This document shows, piece after piece, positions 1-7,900 of a DNA stretch of 12,446 nucleotides. The position numbers and the translations under genes were made by a program. The first letter of the stretch is position 1. Each line of letters starts with the position of its first letter. The notes under the pieces are model-generated. The model was not told the DNA's origin. It worked only from the letters and a program-made list of their open reading frames with translations, and searched no databases. Source of the DNA: Euperipatoides rowelli (taxonomy: Eukaryota > Onychophora > Udeonychophora > Euonychophora > Peripatopsidae); assembly GCA_003024985.2 (NCBI GenBank), contig PXIH01S0019223.1, one strand, 5' to 3'.

Positions 1-416
1 TACACAACGATACATGTTAAATAAGGTTGTCTAAAAAATATTTCTAATTGAAATTACCAGTTTGAATGATTTTATTTTTATTTTCAACTAAATAAAAAAT
101 GTTTAAAAAAAAACAAAGCTGTAGCAATTATATTTCTTTTGTTATTATTTTTAGAGTGTGAGAAAGCTAATAATAACAGACAATAAAGATGCCCCCATCC
201 ATCTTATTTGCTCTCTATTTATTCGCAAATGTCATTTTTTAATTACAAATATATTTCAATGCCATCTCTACATGTCAAATTGATGTTCAAAAGATATAAA
301 CCTTTTTTATCTTAGGTGTGGGAAGAGCTAACAGACATTAAAATAGATTCCAAAATTCAACAGCATAACCCTATAAGCATTTTTCCACTCTCATGTCATC
401 AAGCCACACTTATCAA
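1..416. other. AT-rich stretch without recognisable gene
   Basis: No frame on either strand gives a recognisable protein, and I see no tandem repeat apart from short A and T runs around 70-120. The sequence may be intergenic or intronic. The last part could belong to the reverse-transcriptase relic that follows, but no motif supports this. Confidence 0.5.
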
Positions 417-1145
417 TGTAGACTTGTCCAATATGTACTGAATGACAATAAATGCCTACCATGACTTATCAGCTACATTAAGGATTGTATGCAGAGTGTT
501 AGATTCTTCATCCAACAAATCTAAACCATATTAAATTCTTGTATAGAGTTCCTTAGAACTTTGCTCAATCCTATCATCTTCCTATTAGTGAAAAATATAA
601 GCCTATTGCTTTTTGCTGATAATGTGACACTCTGTTCCAGTGACAATACAGGTTCAGTTGTAGCTGAGGACATTAACTCTGACTTGTCAGTACTAAGTAC
701 CTGGCTAACAATCTGAGCAAAACTAAATCATTGCTGGTAGGCACTAAAAAAAACTGACCACCTTAAACTATGAATCTACCTCTAGGTTTATGAAGGCTTA
801 ATAATCCATCCTTCAACCTCACTAAAAATCTTTTGTGCTACACTAGAGTCTAGTCTTACATGGAAATGACACACATGACTATATAAACATTTATTGGCTG
901 ATATAGACAAAGTACTATTAATGCTGCAAAAGTTTCTAAATAATAAACAACTTTGGATTTTTACCTGAGTTATTCAATCTTAACTATGATGATTACTTGT
1001 AAAGAGATTGTAACAGTAAGGTAATGAATAAATTACAAATGAGAGCCAGTTCTGCTGCTAGGTCTATTGTGTTTAGATTGGGACCCAGTAAAGCATCCTA
1101 GTCTAGTTTTGAAAAAAGTTTGTACAAGCTTAGGCAAGCCAGATC
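417..1145 (+). pseudogene. Decayed reverse transcriptase of a non-LTR retrotransposon
   Basis: This is a degenerate LINE-type reverse transcriptase palm and C-terminal region. The clearest part is an open frame at 546-716: TLLNPIIFLL at 558-587 corresponds to the usual SPLLFLLYIN block after GVPQG. FADN at 612-623 is the catalytic FADD box with the second aspartate changed to asparagine. SDLSVLSTW follows, as in the family's 'DL..L..W' helix. After a stop and a frameshift, SKTKSLLVGTKK continues near 715-750, then ATLESSLTWK near 836-866, and MNKLQMRASSAARSIVFRLGP-like sequence near 1025-1090 (family: LQ..QN.AAR.I.). Upstream, SSSNKSKPY at about 505-535 fits the segment before GVPQG, and VDLSNMY at about 418 may be DLSKAFD. 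Several stops and at least three frameshifts make it dead. The exact clade (CR1, Jockey or other) cannot be assigned. No target-site duplication or poly(A) tail was identified. Confidence 0.85.
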
Positions 1146-1194
1146 TTCACCTTAAAGTGTTTTTACAAATTCTTTGTAAGAAAAAATGAAACAC

Positions 1195-1275
1195 AATATG
1201 TGTGCAGCAAGATTCAAATCTGTGATGTCTGGAGTTACTGTCATCCTTCTTATGAATTGCTCCACCAAGAGTATT
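1195..1275 (-). mobile_element. Possible tRNA-derived SINE head
   Basis: Read on the minus strand, TGGTGGAGCAA (1267-1257) fits 10 of 11 positions of the pol III A box TRGYNNARNNG. GATTTGAATCT (1220-1210) fits 8 of 11 of the B box GGTTCGANTCC. The boxes start 47 bases apart, as in a tRNA gene. A CATAAGAAGGATGACAG stretch lies between them where the tRNA anticodon arm would be. The stems are not convincing as a working tRNA, so a SINE head or a tRNA pseudogene is more likely. It lies just downstream of the reverse-transcriptase relic. A chance match in AT-rich DNA cannot be excluded. Confidence 0.45.
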
Positions 1276-1279
1276 GACA

Positions 1280-1895
1280 GAGTTATTAGGCCTCCTGTTC
1301 AAACTTAATAGATCTCCATTATTTTGAAAATCATTCACAGTGGTTTCCCTAAATACTTACAGTAGATGTCCTATTGGTAGGGATAGACATTTTTGCTCTT
1401 TGTAGCATTAACAAAAGTTTATATAAGTTTATTTCTTTAAATCTTTGAATTTTTTTGTTTGAATTAGGTCATTTAAATGCATTTAAAAAAGTGATGAAAA
1501 AAGCAAAATTGAACCTTAAAATCTAAATGAAATTTATTGTGTTATAAAAAGGTGAAAAATCCTTTTTTTTTTTAAAAAAAAAAAAATATTGAGATTTTCT
1601 TCTTCTTTTAAACTAAAATTGTCATTGAAAGTAATAAGTAGTGTGAGACTTCCTGGTCAAAGTGATAATAGTAAAAATAATATTTCTTGAGATTTTAATT
1701 AATTAGACTAAATATAATGTGATGTATTCCCAGAAAGATTAAAAAAATATATTGAATATATTGAAACAGGATGTCTGCAGTGGCAAATAATAAACATTGC
1801 TACTTTCTTTTATCCGCCACCCTTCAACATCATTCAATTTCATTTAAGCAATAAAAAGTTAAAATCTTGCCATTCTTAACTTACCAAGCTGCCTA
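1280..1895. other. AT-rich stretch without recognisable gene
   Basis: Low-complexity AT-rich sequence with a T-run joined to an A-run at about 1561-1586. No protein similarity was seen in any frame. Part of the right-hand end may be the upstream region of the hAT-like relic, but no BED zinc finger could be read. Confidence 0.5.
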
Positions 1896-1899
1896 GATG

Positions 1900-2125
1900 T
1901 AAATCAATTTTAGAGACAATTATCTTTACCTGAAAGTGTAAATACAAAACGATTTAAGGATGAAGATGAACGACTTGCTTACAAAGTAGTTTATACTTTA
2001 CTCTCAACCTGCATTCCTTTACAAAAATTAGAGAAAGAAAAACTTTGAAGATTTTTTTCAAGAATATGTAAAAGGTGAGTTTCCTATAAAGCAAAGATTA
2101 CTCCAATTAAGTTTAAAATTTAAAA
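1900..2125 (+). pseudogene. Frameshifted fragment resembling hAT/CGGBP1-type N-terminal domain
   Basis: From 1926 a frame reads LPESVNTKRFKDEDERLAY and continues into a hydrophobic stretch and IPLQKLEKE (2013-2039). After a one-base frameshift at about 2040-2044 it continues as NFEDFFQEYVKGEFPIKQRL to about 2100. The pattern, an acidic lead, an alpha-helical segment, IPL.KLE, F..FF..Y and P, is the one known from the segment after the BED finger in hAT-related transposases and their domesticated relatives such as CGGBP1 (IP..KLENP..R.FL..Y....P...TLR). An in-frame TAG lies at about 1910. No catalytic domain was seen downstream, so this is a short broken remnant. A host gene exon is unlikely because of the frameshift. 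Assignment is by recalled motif pattern only. Confidence 0.55.
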
Positions 2126-2240
2126 AAAAAAAAGTCACAATTTGTGAACATGACAATGTTAATGAATTAATCCAGAAATATCCGAATTTTAATTATGGTA
2201 TTTTATTGTTTAAACTACATATTCCAGCAAACTTGCATGA

Positions 2241-2256
2241 GGGGGGAGGGGGGTGG
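2241..2256 (+). other. G-rich tract
   Basis: Two runs of six G separated by A, then TGG, in otherwise strongly AT-rich DNA. It may form a G-quadruplex. No gene context explains it. Confidence 0.6.
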
Positions 2257-2333
2257 AATTCTTTAATTTATTTCCATTAAATTAGTTTTATTTCAACTAT
2301 CATATATCACACTAGGTTTATTGGCATATGTTT

Positions 2334-2560
2334 ATAAAGTGTGTGGCTGTGGATTGCAGTAATAGTCAAAAGCAAAAGGATCTTCACTTTCACAAATTTT
2401 CTAACGATGATACAATAAGAAATAAATAGATTAAAAAAATATTAATTGTGCCGCCTGAACTATGACAAAATACAGCTTCTTATGTTCAAAACTCAACTCT
2501 GTAGAGATAAGTTTTGAGCACAATTGGAGTAAATCAAAGTTCATAATTGGACTCACTATA
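2334..2560 (+). pseudogene. Broken THAP-type zinc finger
   Basis: The frame from 2334 reads KCVAVDCSNSQKQKDLHFHK and then FSNDDTIRNK, followed by TAG. This is the start of a THAP DNA-binding domain: two cysteines spaced C-x4-C (codons at 2340 and 2355), CSN, the HFHKF block, and a TAG where the conserved tryptophan after K is expected. In another frame, about 42 codons after the second cysteine, KYSFLCSKLNSVEISFE (about 2468-2520) fits the C-x2-H end of the domain, but the histidine is leucine (CTC instead of CAC would do it). THAP domains occur in P-element-like transposases and in host THAP proteins. The stop, frameshift and lost histidine show a dead copy. No P-element catalytic region was recognised downstream. 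Confidence 0.65.
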
Positions 2561-2671
2561 GTCAAATTAGATGACATATAAATTTACATGAAGATCGGCT
2601 AAAAATGAATAAAGTTCTGAGACCAAACAGAAACGTAAATAGACACTCATAACAATGTTTCCACAATGTTG
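2474..2671 (+). repeat. Direct repeat copy A (tail of THAP relic)
   Basis: The segment pairs with 2868-3066. Shared blocks include GGAGTAAATCAAAGTTCATAA (2526 onward), AAATTAGAT..ATATAAATTTA, GATCGG, and AAGTTCTGAGACCAAACAG followed by AAA-GTAAA. Similarity is about 75-85% by eye over the best 150 bases and weaker towards the left edge. The repeat overlaps the C-terminal part of the THAP finger, so it belongs to that element. Confidence 0.8.
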
Positions 2672-2867
2672 CTTTGGATCTCAGACCTACTATTGTCATG
2701 CAATCCGAAAACAGACAATCAGAGGTCGACTTGCATTCTATCTGCAAGCTGAACTCTAATTTTATTAATTTATGCATTAATATTTGAATTGGAGTTAGGA
2801 TAATTGTGCGCTTAAGGTTAGTAGGCTACATCGTCTAATAGGCTGCATGACAATGGTAAGTCTGATA

Positions 2868-3066
2868 TCCAGATGCTAGTATTGAAAAATAGCATGCTAC
2901 AGAGATAACAGTTTTAGAAATTTGGAGTAAATCAAAGTTCATAATCAAACTCACAATGTTGAAATTAGATATATAAATTTAGATGTAGATCGGATTAAAA
3001 TTAATGAAGTTCTGAGACCAAACAGAAATGTAAACAAGCATTCATAAATGACATTTGAACAACATT
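2868..3066 (+). repeat. Direct repeat copy B
   Basis: Second copy of 2474-2671, in the same orientation, about 395 bases downstream. Read in the frame matching copy A it also gives WSKSKFII.LT..KLD.I followed by TAA, and later NEVLRPNRNVN.HS followed by TAA. The two copies may be exons, a local duplication, or two fragments of neighbouring insertions of one repeat family. Confidence 0.8.
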
Positions 3067-3206
3067 GTGTACATTAGTACTAAAAAAATATTCCTTTAAT
3101 TGAATTGTACTAAAAATAGTTTCTATTTTATGTAAATCATTGTTTTAGATAGATAGAGGTACATTGGCTTCTCATAAATATAGTTGCTGACTTGTAAAAA
3201 TATGGA

Positions 3207-3265
3207 AATAAAAACTATCGTTCCAATATGTTTTTTTTTAATTACAAAAAAAAAAAAAAAAAAAA
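3207..3265 (+). other. AATAAA followed by a 20-base A tract
   Basis: AATAAA at 3207-3212 is followed about 33 bases later by A20 at 3246-3265. This could be the 3' end of a retroposed copy, or simply AT-rich sequence. No body or target-site duplication could be assigned. Confidence 0.35.
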
Positions 3266-3269
3266 TCTA

Positions 3270-4120
3270 CATGCATGGATATTTATATTATTAGCCTAAG
3301 TAAGTTTATTTTTTTATTAATTTAATTTTATTAACTAAAACTACGGTCATAAATTATACCTTATTAGGATCTAACTCTAACAGGAAAACTATGACTGCAA
3401 AACACGAGCATACAAAGAAAGAAAAAAATTGATTTTAGGCTCATTGATGTATCAAATGTATTGTATAATGGGCCTAGCTTTTTTTTTTTTTAAAGTTAAT
3501 AATTTCAAGTTTAGATCCAGTCTCTTATTTAAATTTTATTCAATGCCAGAACCCTTAATATTGTATTCTATAAAATTAACTACTGTAGCCTACTTTTAAT
3601 GTTAATTGCTGATTCTGTATACCTATCATCTTCAGAATCAGAGCTGGACGTCTATGTGTGTGATTGCAGAAGCTCGTATAAATACAGCTGTACTTTACAT
3701 CTGTCATTTTAAATGGTATATTAAATAATCAATCATTAATCTATGTAATTAACAAAAATATAAAAATTAGAATTTTAAAAAATTGTACAAAACTGTACAG
3801 CTACTTAATTCCTACCCATTAGATTTGCATAGCCAAAAATTAAAGAGGTCATAAAGTGACGTTTCACTCGCTGTCATCACATTAGCATTTTGTATTTTTG
3901 ATGTCTGTACACGTCAATGAATTTAAAAAAAAATTAATATAAAATTAAAGGAACATTAAATGTAAAAAAAAAAATTAGAACTTCATGAATTATATGGTTA
4001 CTCTTTCTATGTGCATTAAAAGAAAATTGATGGCAGTATACCTTTAAGTATAAAACTTTTAAACAGAATGATAATATACTTAACTTTTGTCTTACTTTCA
4101 CTTCCCTAAAACGCTATTTA
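3270..4120. other. AT-rich stretch without recognisable gene
   Basis: Mainly A/T runs. Two patches of less biased composition (about 3600-3700 and 3840-3925) give short open stretches only, for example TSSSDSEDDRYTES on the minus strand near 3655-3612. Nothing supports a gene. Confidence 0.5.
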
Positions 4121-4126
4121 TAACAC

Positions 4127-4184
4127 AATTTTAATTATCTTATTTGCTCAGCTGTAATTTTAATGTTCCTATTCGCTCATCTCA
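4127..4184 (+). repeat. Tandem duplication of a 29-base unit
   Basis: 4127-4155 and 4156-4184 abut and match at 22 of 29 positions. The shared core is AATTTTAAT followed by TC, TAT and GCTCA. It is a small diverged local duplication in pyrimidine-rich DNA. Confidence 0.7.
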
Positions 4185-4317
4185 TTCATATCTCCTTTTT
4201 AATCTTCCCTGCTTTAATAATTACTTACACGATCTGTTTTAATTCGAAGTAAGCTATGACATTGTGTAACTAAGACAATCTATCGCCCTTTGTCTTCTAT
4301 CAAGAATTTTTAATTAT

Positions 4318-4398
4318 AGCATGAAAGTTCATCCACTGTCACTTTAAAGCACTTGTTTCTAAAAATTGTTAATTTATTTCCTGTTTTCCATATTTCAG
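4318..4398 (+). repeat. Direct repeat copy 1, splice-acceptor-like end
   Basis: It pairs with 4469-4551. It starts AGCATGAAAGTT, shares CACTTGTTTCT and TTAATTTATTTC, and ends TTTTCCATATTTCAG. About 75-80% of positions agree by eye. The end has the form of a 3' splice site (pyrimidine-rich, CAG), but no coding exon follows. Confidence 0.75.
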
Positions 4399-4430
4399 AT
4401 TTTACGATGTGAATAAATTTTCTGGGACAA

Positions 4431-4470
4431 CTGTATACTGTATAATGATTGTAAAGGTTACAGTGTACAG
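4431..4470. other. 12-bp stem hairpin
   Basis: CTGTATACTGTA (4431-4442) pairs with TACAGTGTACAG (4459-4470) over all 12 positions, with one G-U pair in RNA, around a 16-base loop. It lies between the two copies of the 4318/4469 repeat and partly overlaps the second. Confidence 0.65.
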
Positions 4471-4551
4471 CATGAGAGTTTATCATCTGATATTTTAGAA
4501 CACTTGTTTCTTAAATTGATGTTAATTTATTTCTTGTTTTGCATATTTCAG
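4469..4551 (+). repeat. Direct repeat copy 2, splice-acceptor-like end
   Basis: Second copy of 4318-4398, shifted by about 152 bases. It starts AGCATGAGAGTT and ends TTTTGCATATTTCAG, again followed by a non-coding AT-rich stretch. Confidence 0.75.
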
Positions 4552-4559
4552 GTATACAT

Positions 4560-5430
4560 GATTAAGAATTATTTTAAAATTAAATCCAAGCCAAAACTAA
4601 GCTAAAGGTGTTCAATGTTATATTATTTCCCGTTAATTGTATACTTTATTGTAGATTGAGGATATCGGGCTCGGACGTTTCCCTATAATATTATTTATTT
4701 TAAGATAGTTTGCTTCCAAAACCACCACTTATATTTAAATAGCAAGAGACATTTATCTGCTATTATTTTACAAAGTATCCATAAAGTGAATAAAATTTTA
4801 AGGTTTTTTTTTTTTTTTTTTATGTGTGTATGTTGTGTGTTTTATCAACCTTTATATATTGTGACAATATTGTAAAGAAGTAAAATTTACCCGAATTATT
4901 GAACAGAAAATTCTAAAGTTTGGCCACAACTGGAGGGTTAAGTCTTTAATAAAATGTTGGAATTTTATTTTAATATTTTAAACTTATAAATTTAAAATAC
5001 TTAATAAATAATTTTTGATAGCTAAATATAATCTAATAGTCCTACCCATTTCTCTCAATAAGTTTTTTTTTTTTTTTTTTACAGACAGTTTTAACTAAGG
5101 TTAGAAAAATTTATATTTATTATCAGGCTATAATGATACAGTATATTATAACCTCGTTTTATTTATCTTTATTTAAAAATATATATATATATATTTTTTT
5201 TTTTTAGTGACTAATAAAATCTAAGATAAAGAGCTTTAATCTTAGCATAATTTCATATCTAAATAAATATAAATTTGTTAGCTCATCATGTTTAAAATTA
5301 ATAATACCGTCGAGATTGGGAATTATTTTGAAAAAAATAGCAATGTAAAGCGTGTGTACAGTCTATGCGCTGTAGGTATGACCTAGATATGACATCAACC
5401 AACTCATTGTTATGAACACCATTTTAACGA
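4560..5430. other. AT-rich stretch with T tracts and an AT microsatellite
   Basis: T tracts lie at about 4804-4821 (followed by TG-rich sequence) and about 5065-5081, and an (AT)n run joined to a T-run at about 5178-5206. A small GC-richer patch at 4660-4685 gives no recognisable protein. No gene was seen. Confidence 0.5.
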
Positions 5431-5436
5431 ACGTTA

Positions 5437-5626
5437 GGAATTAGCATAATGAGCTAATTTAGAGGTGCTTGAATTTGGAATGAATGAAAAGAAAGACATC
5501 AAATTGGCCTAATTAAATGAGTTGAATGCAAGGATTGATTCAATTACAATCCAACTGACATCCAGTGACAAGTGTGATCAACATAATCTTACTGCCAAAC
5601 AACAACAATTTACAAGTTTATTCTAA
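5437..5626 (+). pseudogene. Coding-like relic of unknown family
   Basis: From about 5452 a frame reads ANLEVLEFGMNEKKDIKLA, one TAA, then LNELNARIDSITIQLTSSDK and CDQHNLTAKQQQFTSLF, ending in TAA at about 5626. The residue mix (charged, Q/L/I-rich, few rare residues) and spacing look like a helical or coiled-coil protein rather than AT-rich noise, which would give mainly K, N, I and F. I do not recognise the family. It could be a piece of a retroelement ORF1, an old exon, or chance. Confidence 0.3.
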
Positions 5627-5629
5627 TTC

Positions 5630-6030
5630 TGATTGAATTAAATTTAATATTCACAGACTTGTCACTAGTTATTTTTTAAATCTATTGACTTGCCCTCATG
5701 AATTTTTTTTTTTTCATTATTAAAGTTCAATGGGGACACATTATTAAAAAAAACATAAATTGATTCTAATGTAAAATCATTTTGCATTAGACATATAATA
5801 AATGTATAAAAGATATTTTAAAAAAAAGGAAGAAATTCAATTTTAAAATAGAACAAATAACATTGTGTAGTAACATTTAATTTTTACAGAACATTTAACT
5901 ATGAACATTTGATAAACTTAAAATATGGATTCATGTGGAGGCAATAATTTATTATTTTAACACTTCTAAAATGCCTTAAAATTAAGACGCTCATTCTTGT
6001 ATGGGTTATATTTGAGACTTTTATTTTGTA
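5630..6030. other. AT-rich stretch without recognisable gene
   Basis: A and T runs only. This is the left flank of the inverted-repeat-bounded element starting at 6031. No clear target-site duplication partner was found for the flank ATTTTGTA against the right flank ATTGGACA. Confidence 0.5.
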
Positions 6031-6167
6031 GGGTGGTCCTCAATAGTACACAAAAAATAAAAAGTGAACTTTCTTCAGATGCTTTTTGATAAAATGGTTC
6101 ACCTTTGTAAGAAAATGATTGGTACCAAATTTGGTGCAAATCAGACTTTATTAACCACTGCCACATG
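6031..6167 (+). repeat. Left terminal inverted repeat
   Basis: It pairs with the reverse complement of 7901-8025. The perfect tip is GGGTGGTCCTCAA (6031-6043). Further matched blocks are TGCTTTTTG, TGGTTCACCTT, AAATTTGGTGC and ACCACTGCCACATG. Overall agreement is about 60-70% with small gaps. A short minus-strand open frame across 5966-6166 comes from this repeat and is not a gene. Confidence 0.75.
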
Positions 6168-6344
6168 CAGCAAGAACATTATGTTGAACAAGTATTGACG
6201 GTTGATGCATAGGCCTAATAAATTAAATACGGTAGTTCACGAGTGCTACAAATTTTACACCAAAAATCAGTCACACAAAGAGTAAGGGCACTAAACAGAT
6301 AAGATAAAAAAAAACAATGTATTACACTGTCATTGTTCTCATAT

Positions 6345-7712
6345 CTATAATTGAGAATAATCAGTTCTCCGATGACTCATTAACTCATTAAGGAAAGTGT
6401 TGGAAACTACAGATTCCAGATCATCATGTAACTTTGGTTCAAACTTGCTTTGATGGATTGAATTCCAGTTTAAATGGAAATGCTTAAAAATGGTTATGTC
6501 TGGTCTGGATTAGAATATGGACCATACCAGGTTGTGAATGCTGNCTCTGCCACCAGTTCCAGAATGTGATGGTTCATGTAAAGTGAAGGAGCAGTCATTC
6601 CAGTTTTTGTTGTAGAAGAGTAGCCTACATGTTCCAAGTGCTGTTCCAAAATGACTGCCCTTAGTGTCAAAACTCATGCCAACTACATTATCTGACCGCT
6701 TCTTGTCAATGAGGCTCTGTATCATGGCATTAGCGGTTGCTTGTCAAGTAACTGTGGGAAGTTTTGGAACACAAAGTAGCTTGCAGTTCCTTGTGGACCA
6801 GTGACAATAATAGGAAGATGATCAACATTTTGCATCTCTTCATCTGGAAGCGCTTTGCCATCCCAGTGAACTCTCAGGCTTATGCTGTTTTTATAGGACC
6901 TCCTTATATCCTCTGAAAATGGCTTCATTTGGTTCTCCTGGATCTCCTGATTGATAACATATTGATGGTCAAATGTGAGGGGTTGTATCCCAGAGCAGAA
7001 GCTGGTGCTGAGAGTATATAAACTGCTTATAGGTCACTTAGCCATGTGCGGTCCAGGGCTGCTGTAAAGTATGGGTAACAATGTTCTATGCACAGTAGGA
7101 CCTTTTTGGAGCACATGGAGTGGTACTGTTGTCAGAAACACTTTCCACAACACTGCTGTCTGACGATGTTATCAGCTCTGCTGTTTCTTCTTGTCAGCTT
7201 GTTTCTCCTTATCATGCAGTTCCCTTTCTATCAACAGCATATAATGATGAAGGGCACATTTTTCTTTCTTGGTCTGCTTTTTGTAAATGCCCACCATGAA
7301 GCCATGTCATCCTGGCTATGTTATACATTCAGAAAATGCACGATCCTCTGGAATTTTAATCAGCTGAAGTGTGTTGGATGGGCTATGTCAAACAAATCAC
7401 TTAGATTCTCCTGAAACTCTTCTTTTTTCTTTATCTTGGGTGCAAATTGACAATTTTGGCCTCTCTGAATTGACCAGTATGGCTCCAATTTCCTATGCAA
7501 CTTTGCGATGACATTTCTTTTTTCTGCAATTGGAATTCTTGTCTTCTCTCAGATGCACATTACCTCCCAAACAACTTGAGTTGCTGCAGTTCTGCCTTCA
7601 AAATTATCATCATGATGAAGTCTGAAGTACCGCCGGAGAATTTCAGCCCAAGATGGAAGCTGGTTTTCAGGGAGCTTATTAGAAGGTAAACCAATCAGCC
7701 ACACATACTTTT
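6345..7712 (-). pseudogene. Decayed gene of an uncharacterised, repeated transposase-like family
   Basis: On the minus strand, several frames together give one recognisable protein. In order they are: LPSNKLPENQLPSWAEILRR (about 7690-7630); a basic KTRIPIAEKRNVIAKLHRKL region (about 7540-7485); EEFQENLSDLFDIAHP (about 7430-7383); QLIKIPEDRAF (about 7370-7335); a lysine-rich KEKQADKKKQQ linker; serine-rich ITSSDSSVVESVSDNS; ALDRTWLSDL, stop, AVYILSAPASALGYNPSHLT (about 7055-6960); FSEDIRRSYKNSISLRVHWD (HWDGK codons at 6868-6854) with DHLPIIVTG; NVVGMSFDTKGSHFGTALGT (SFDT codons at 6674-6663); HHILELVAE (HH at 6571-6566); and FKHFHLNWNSIHQSKFEPKL to a stop at about 6350. I recall this series (FDIAHA, ALDR.K.SDR.AV, HWDGK.LPD, FDTT.SNTG...G.C, CRHH..E) from many unnamed multi-copy proteins of invertebrate genomes. 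At least five frameshifts or stops break it. There is one ambiguous base at 6544. Confidence 0.8.
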
Positions 7713-7800
7713 GTTTTCAGGTTGCACAAGCCATCATGTATGAAATGAAAACAGTAGAATAATTTTAATTAAATAAAAAAGCCACTAAAAGAAACAAACT

Positions 7801-7870
7801 AATAAACAAAGCAAATTGTTATTAAACAAAGATAATTTTTAATAAACAAAGTAATTGTTAATAAACAAAT
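7801..7870 (+). repeat. 20-bp tandem repeat, four copies
   Basis: AATAAACAAAG-type cores begin at 7801, 7821, 7841 and 7860, separated by AAATTGTT-like spacers. The array lies inside the transposon relic between the gene start and the right TIR, where subterminal transposase-binding repeats often occur. AT-rich slippage is the simpler explanation. Confidence 0.7.
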
Positions 7871-7900
7871 CCATTGACCTCATGATGAAAAAATAGTTAT

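Noticed and set aside
1147-1338. Minus-strand 63-codon open frame
   Set aside because: It covers the A-box/B-box region; the pol III boxes are a better explanation and the protein has no recognisable domain.
2562-2777. Minus-strand 71-codon open frame
   Set aside because: Antisense to the duplicated tail of the THAP relic; no recognisable motif of its own.
3612-3655. Minus-strand acidic peptide TSSSDSEDDRYTES, as in some transposase N-termini
   Set aside because: Too short, ends in a stop soon after, and no transposase motif follows.
5966-6166. Minus-strand 66-codon open frame
   Set aside because: Lies within the left TIR and its flank and matches no family.
7088-7414. Plus-strand 108-codon open frame with a strongly hydrophobic stretch, like a small membrane protein
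   Set aside because: It is exactly antisense to the lysine/glutamate-rich linker and FDIAHP region of the minus-strand transposase relic. Antisense of K/E codons gives F and L, which explains the hydrophobicity.
7495-7689. Plus-strand 64-codon open frame
   Set aside because: Antisense shadow of the N-terminal part (LPSNKLPENQ...) of the same relic.
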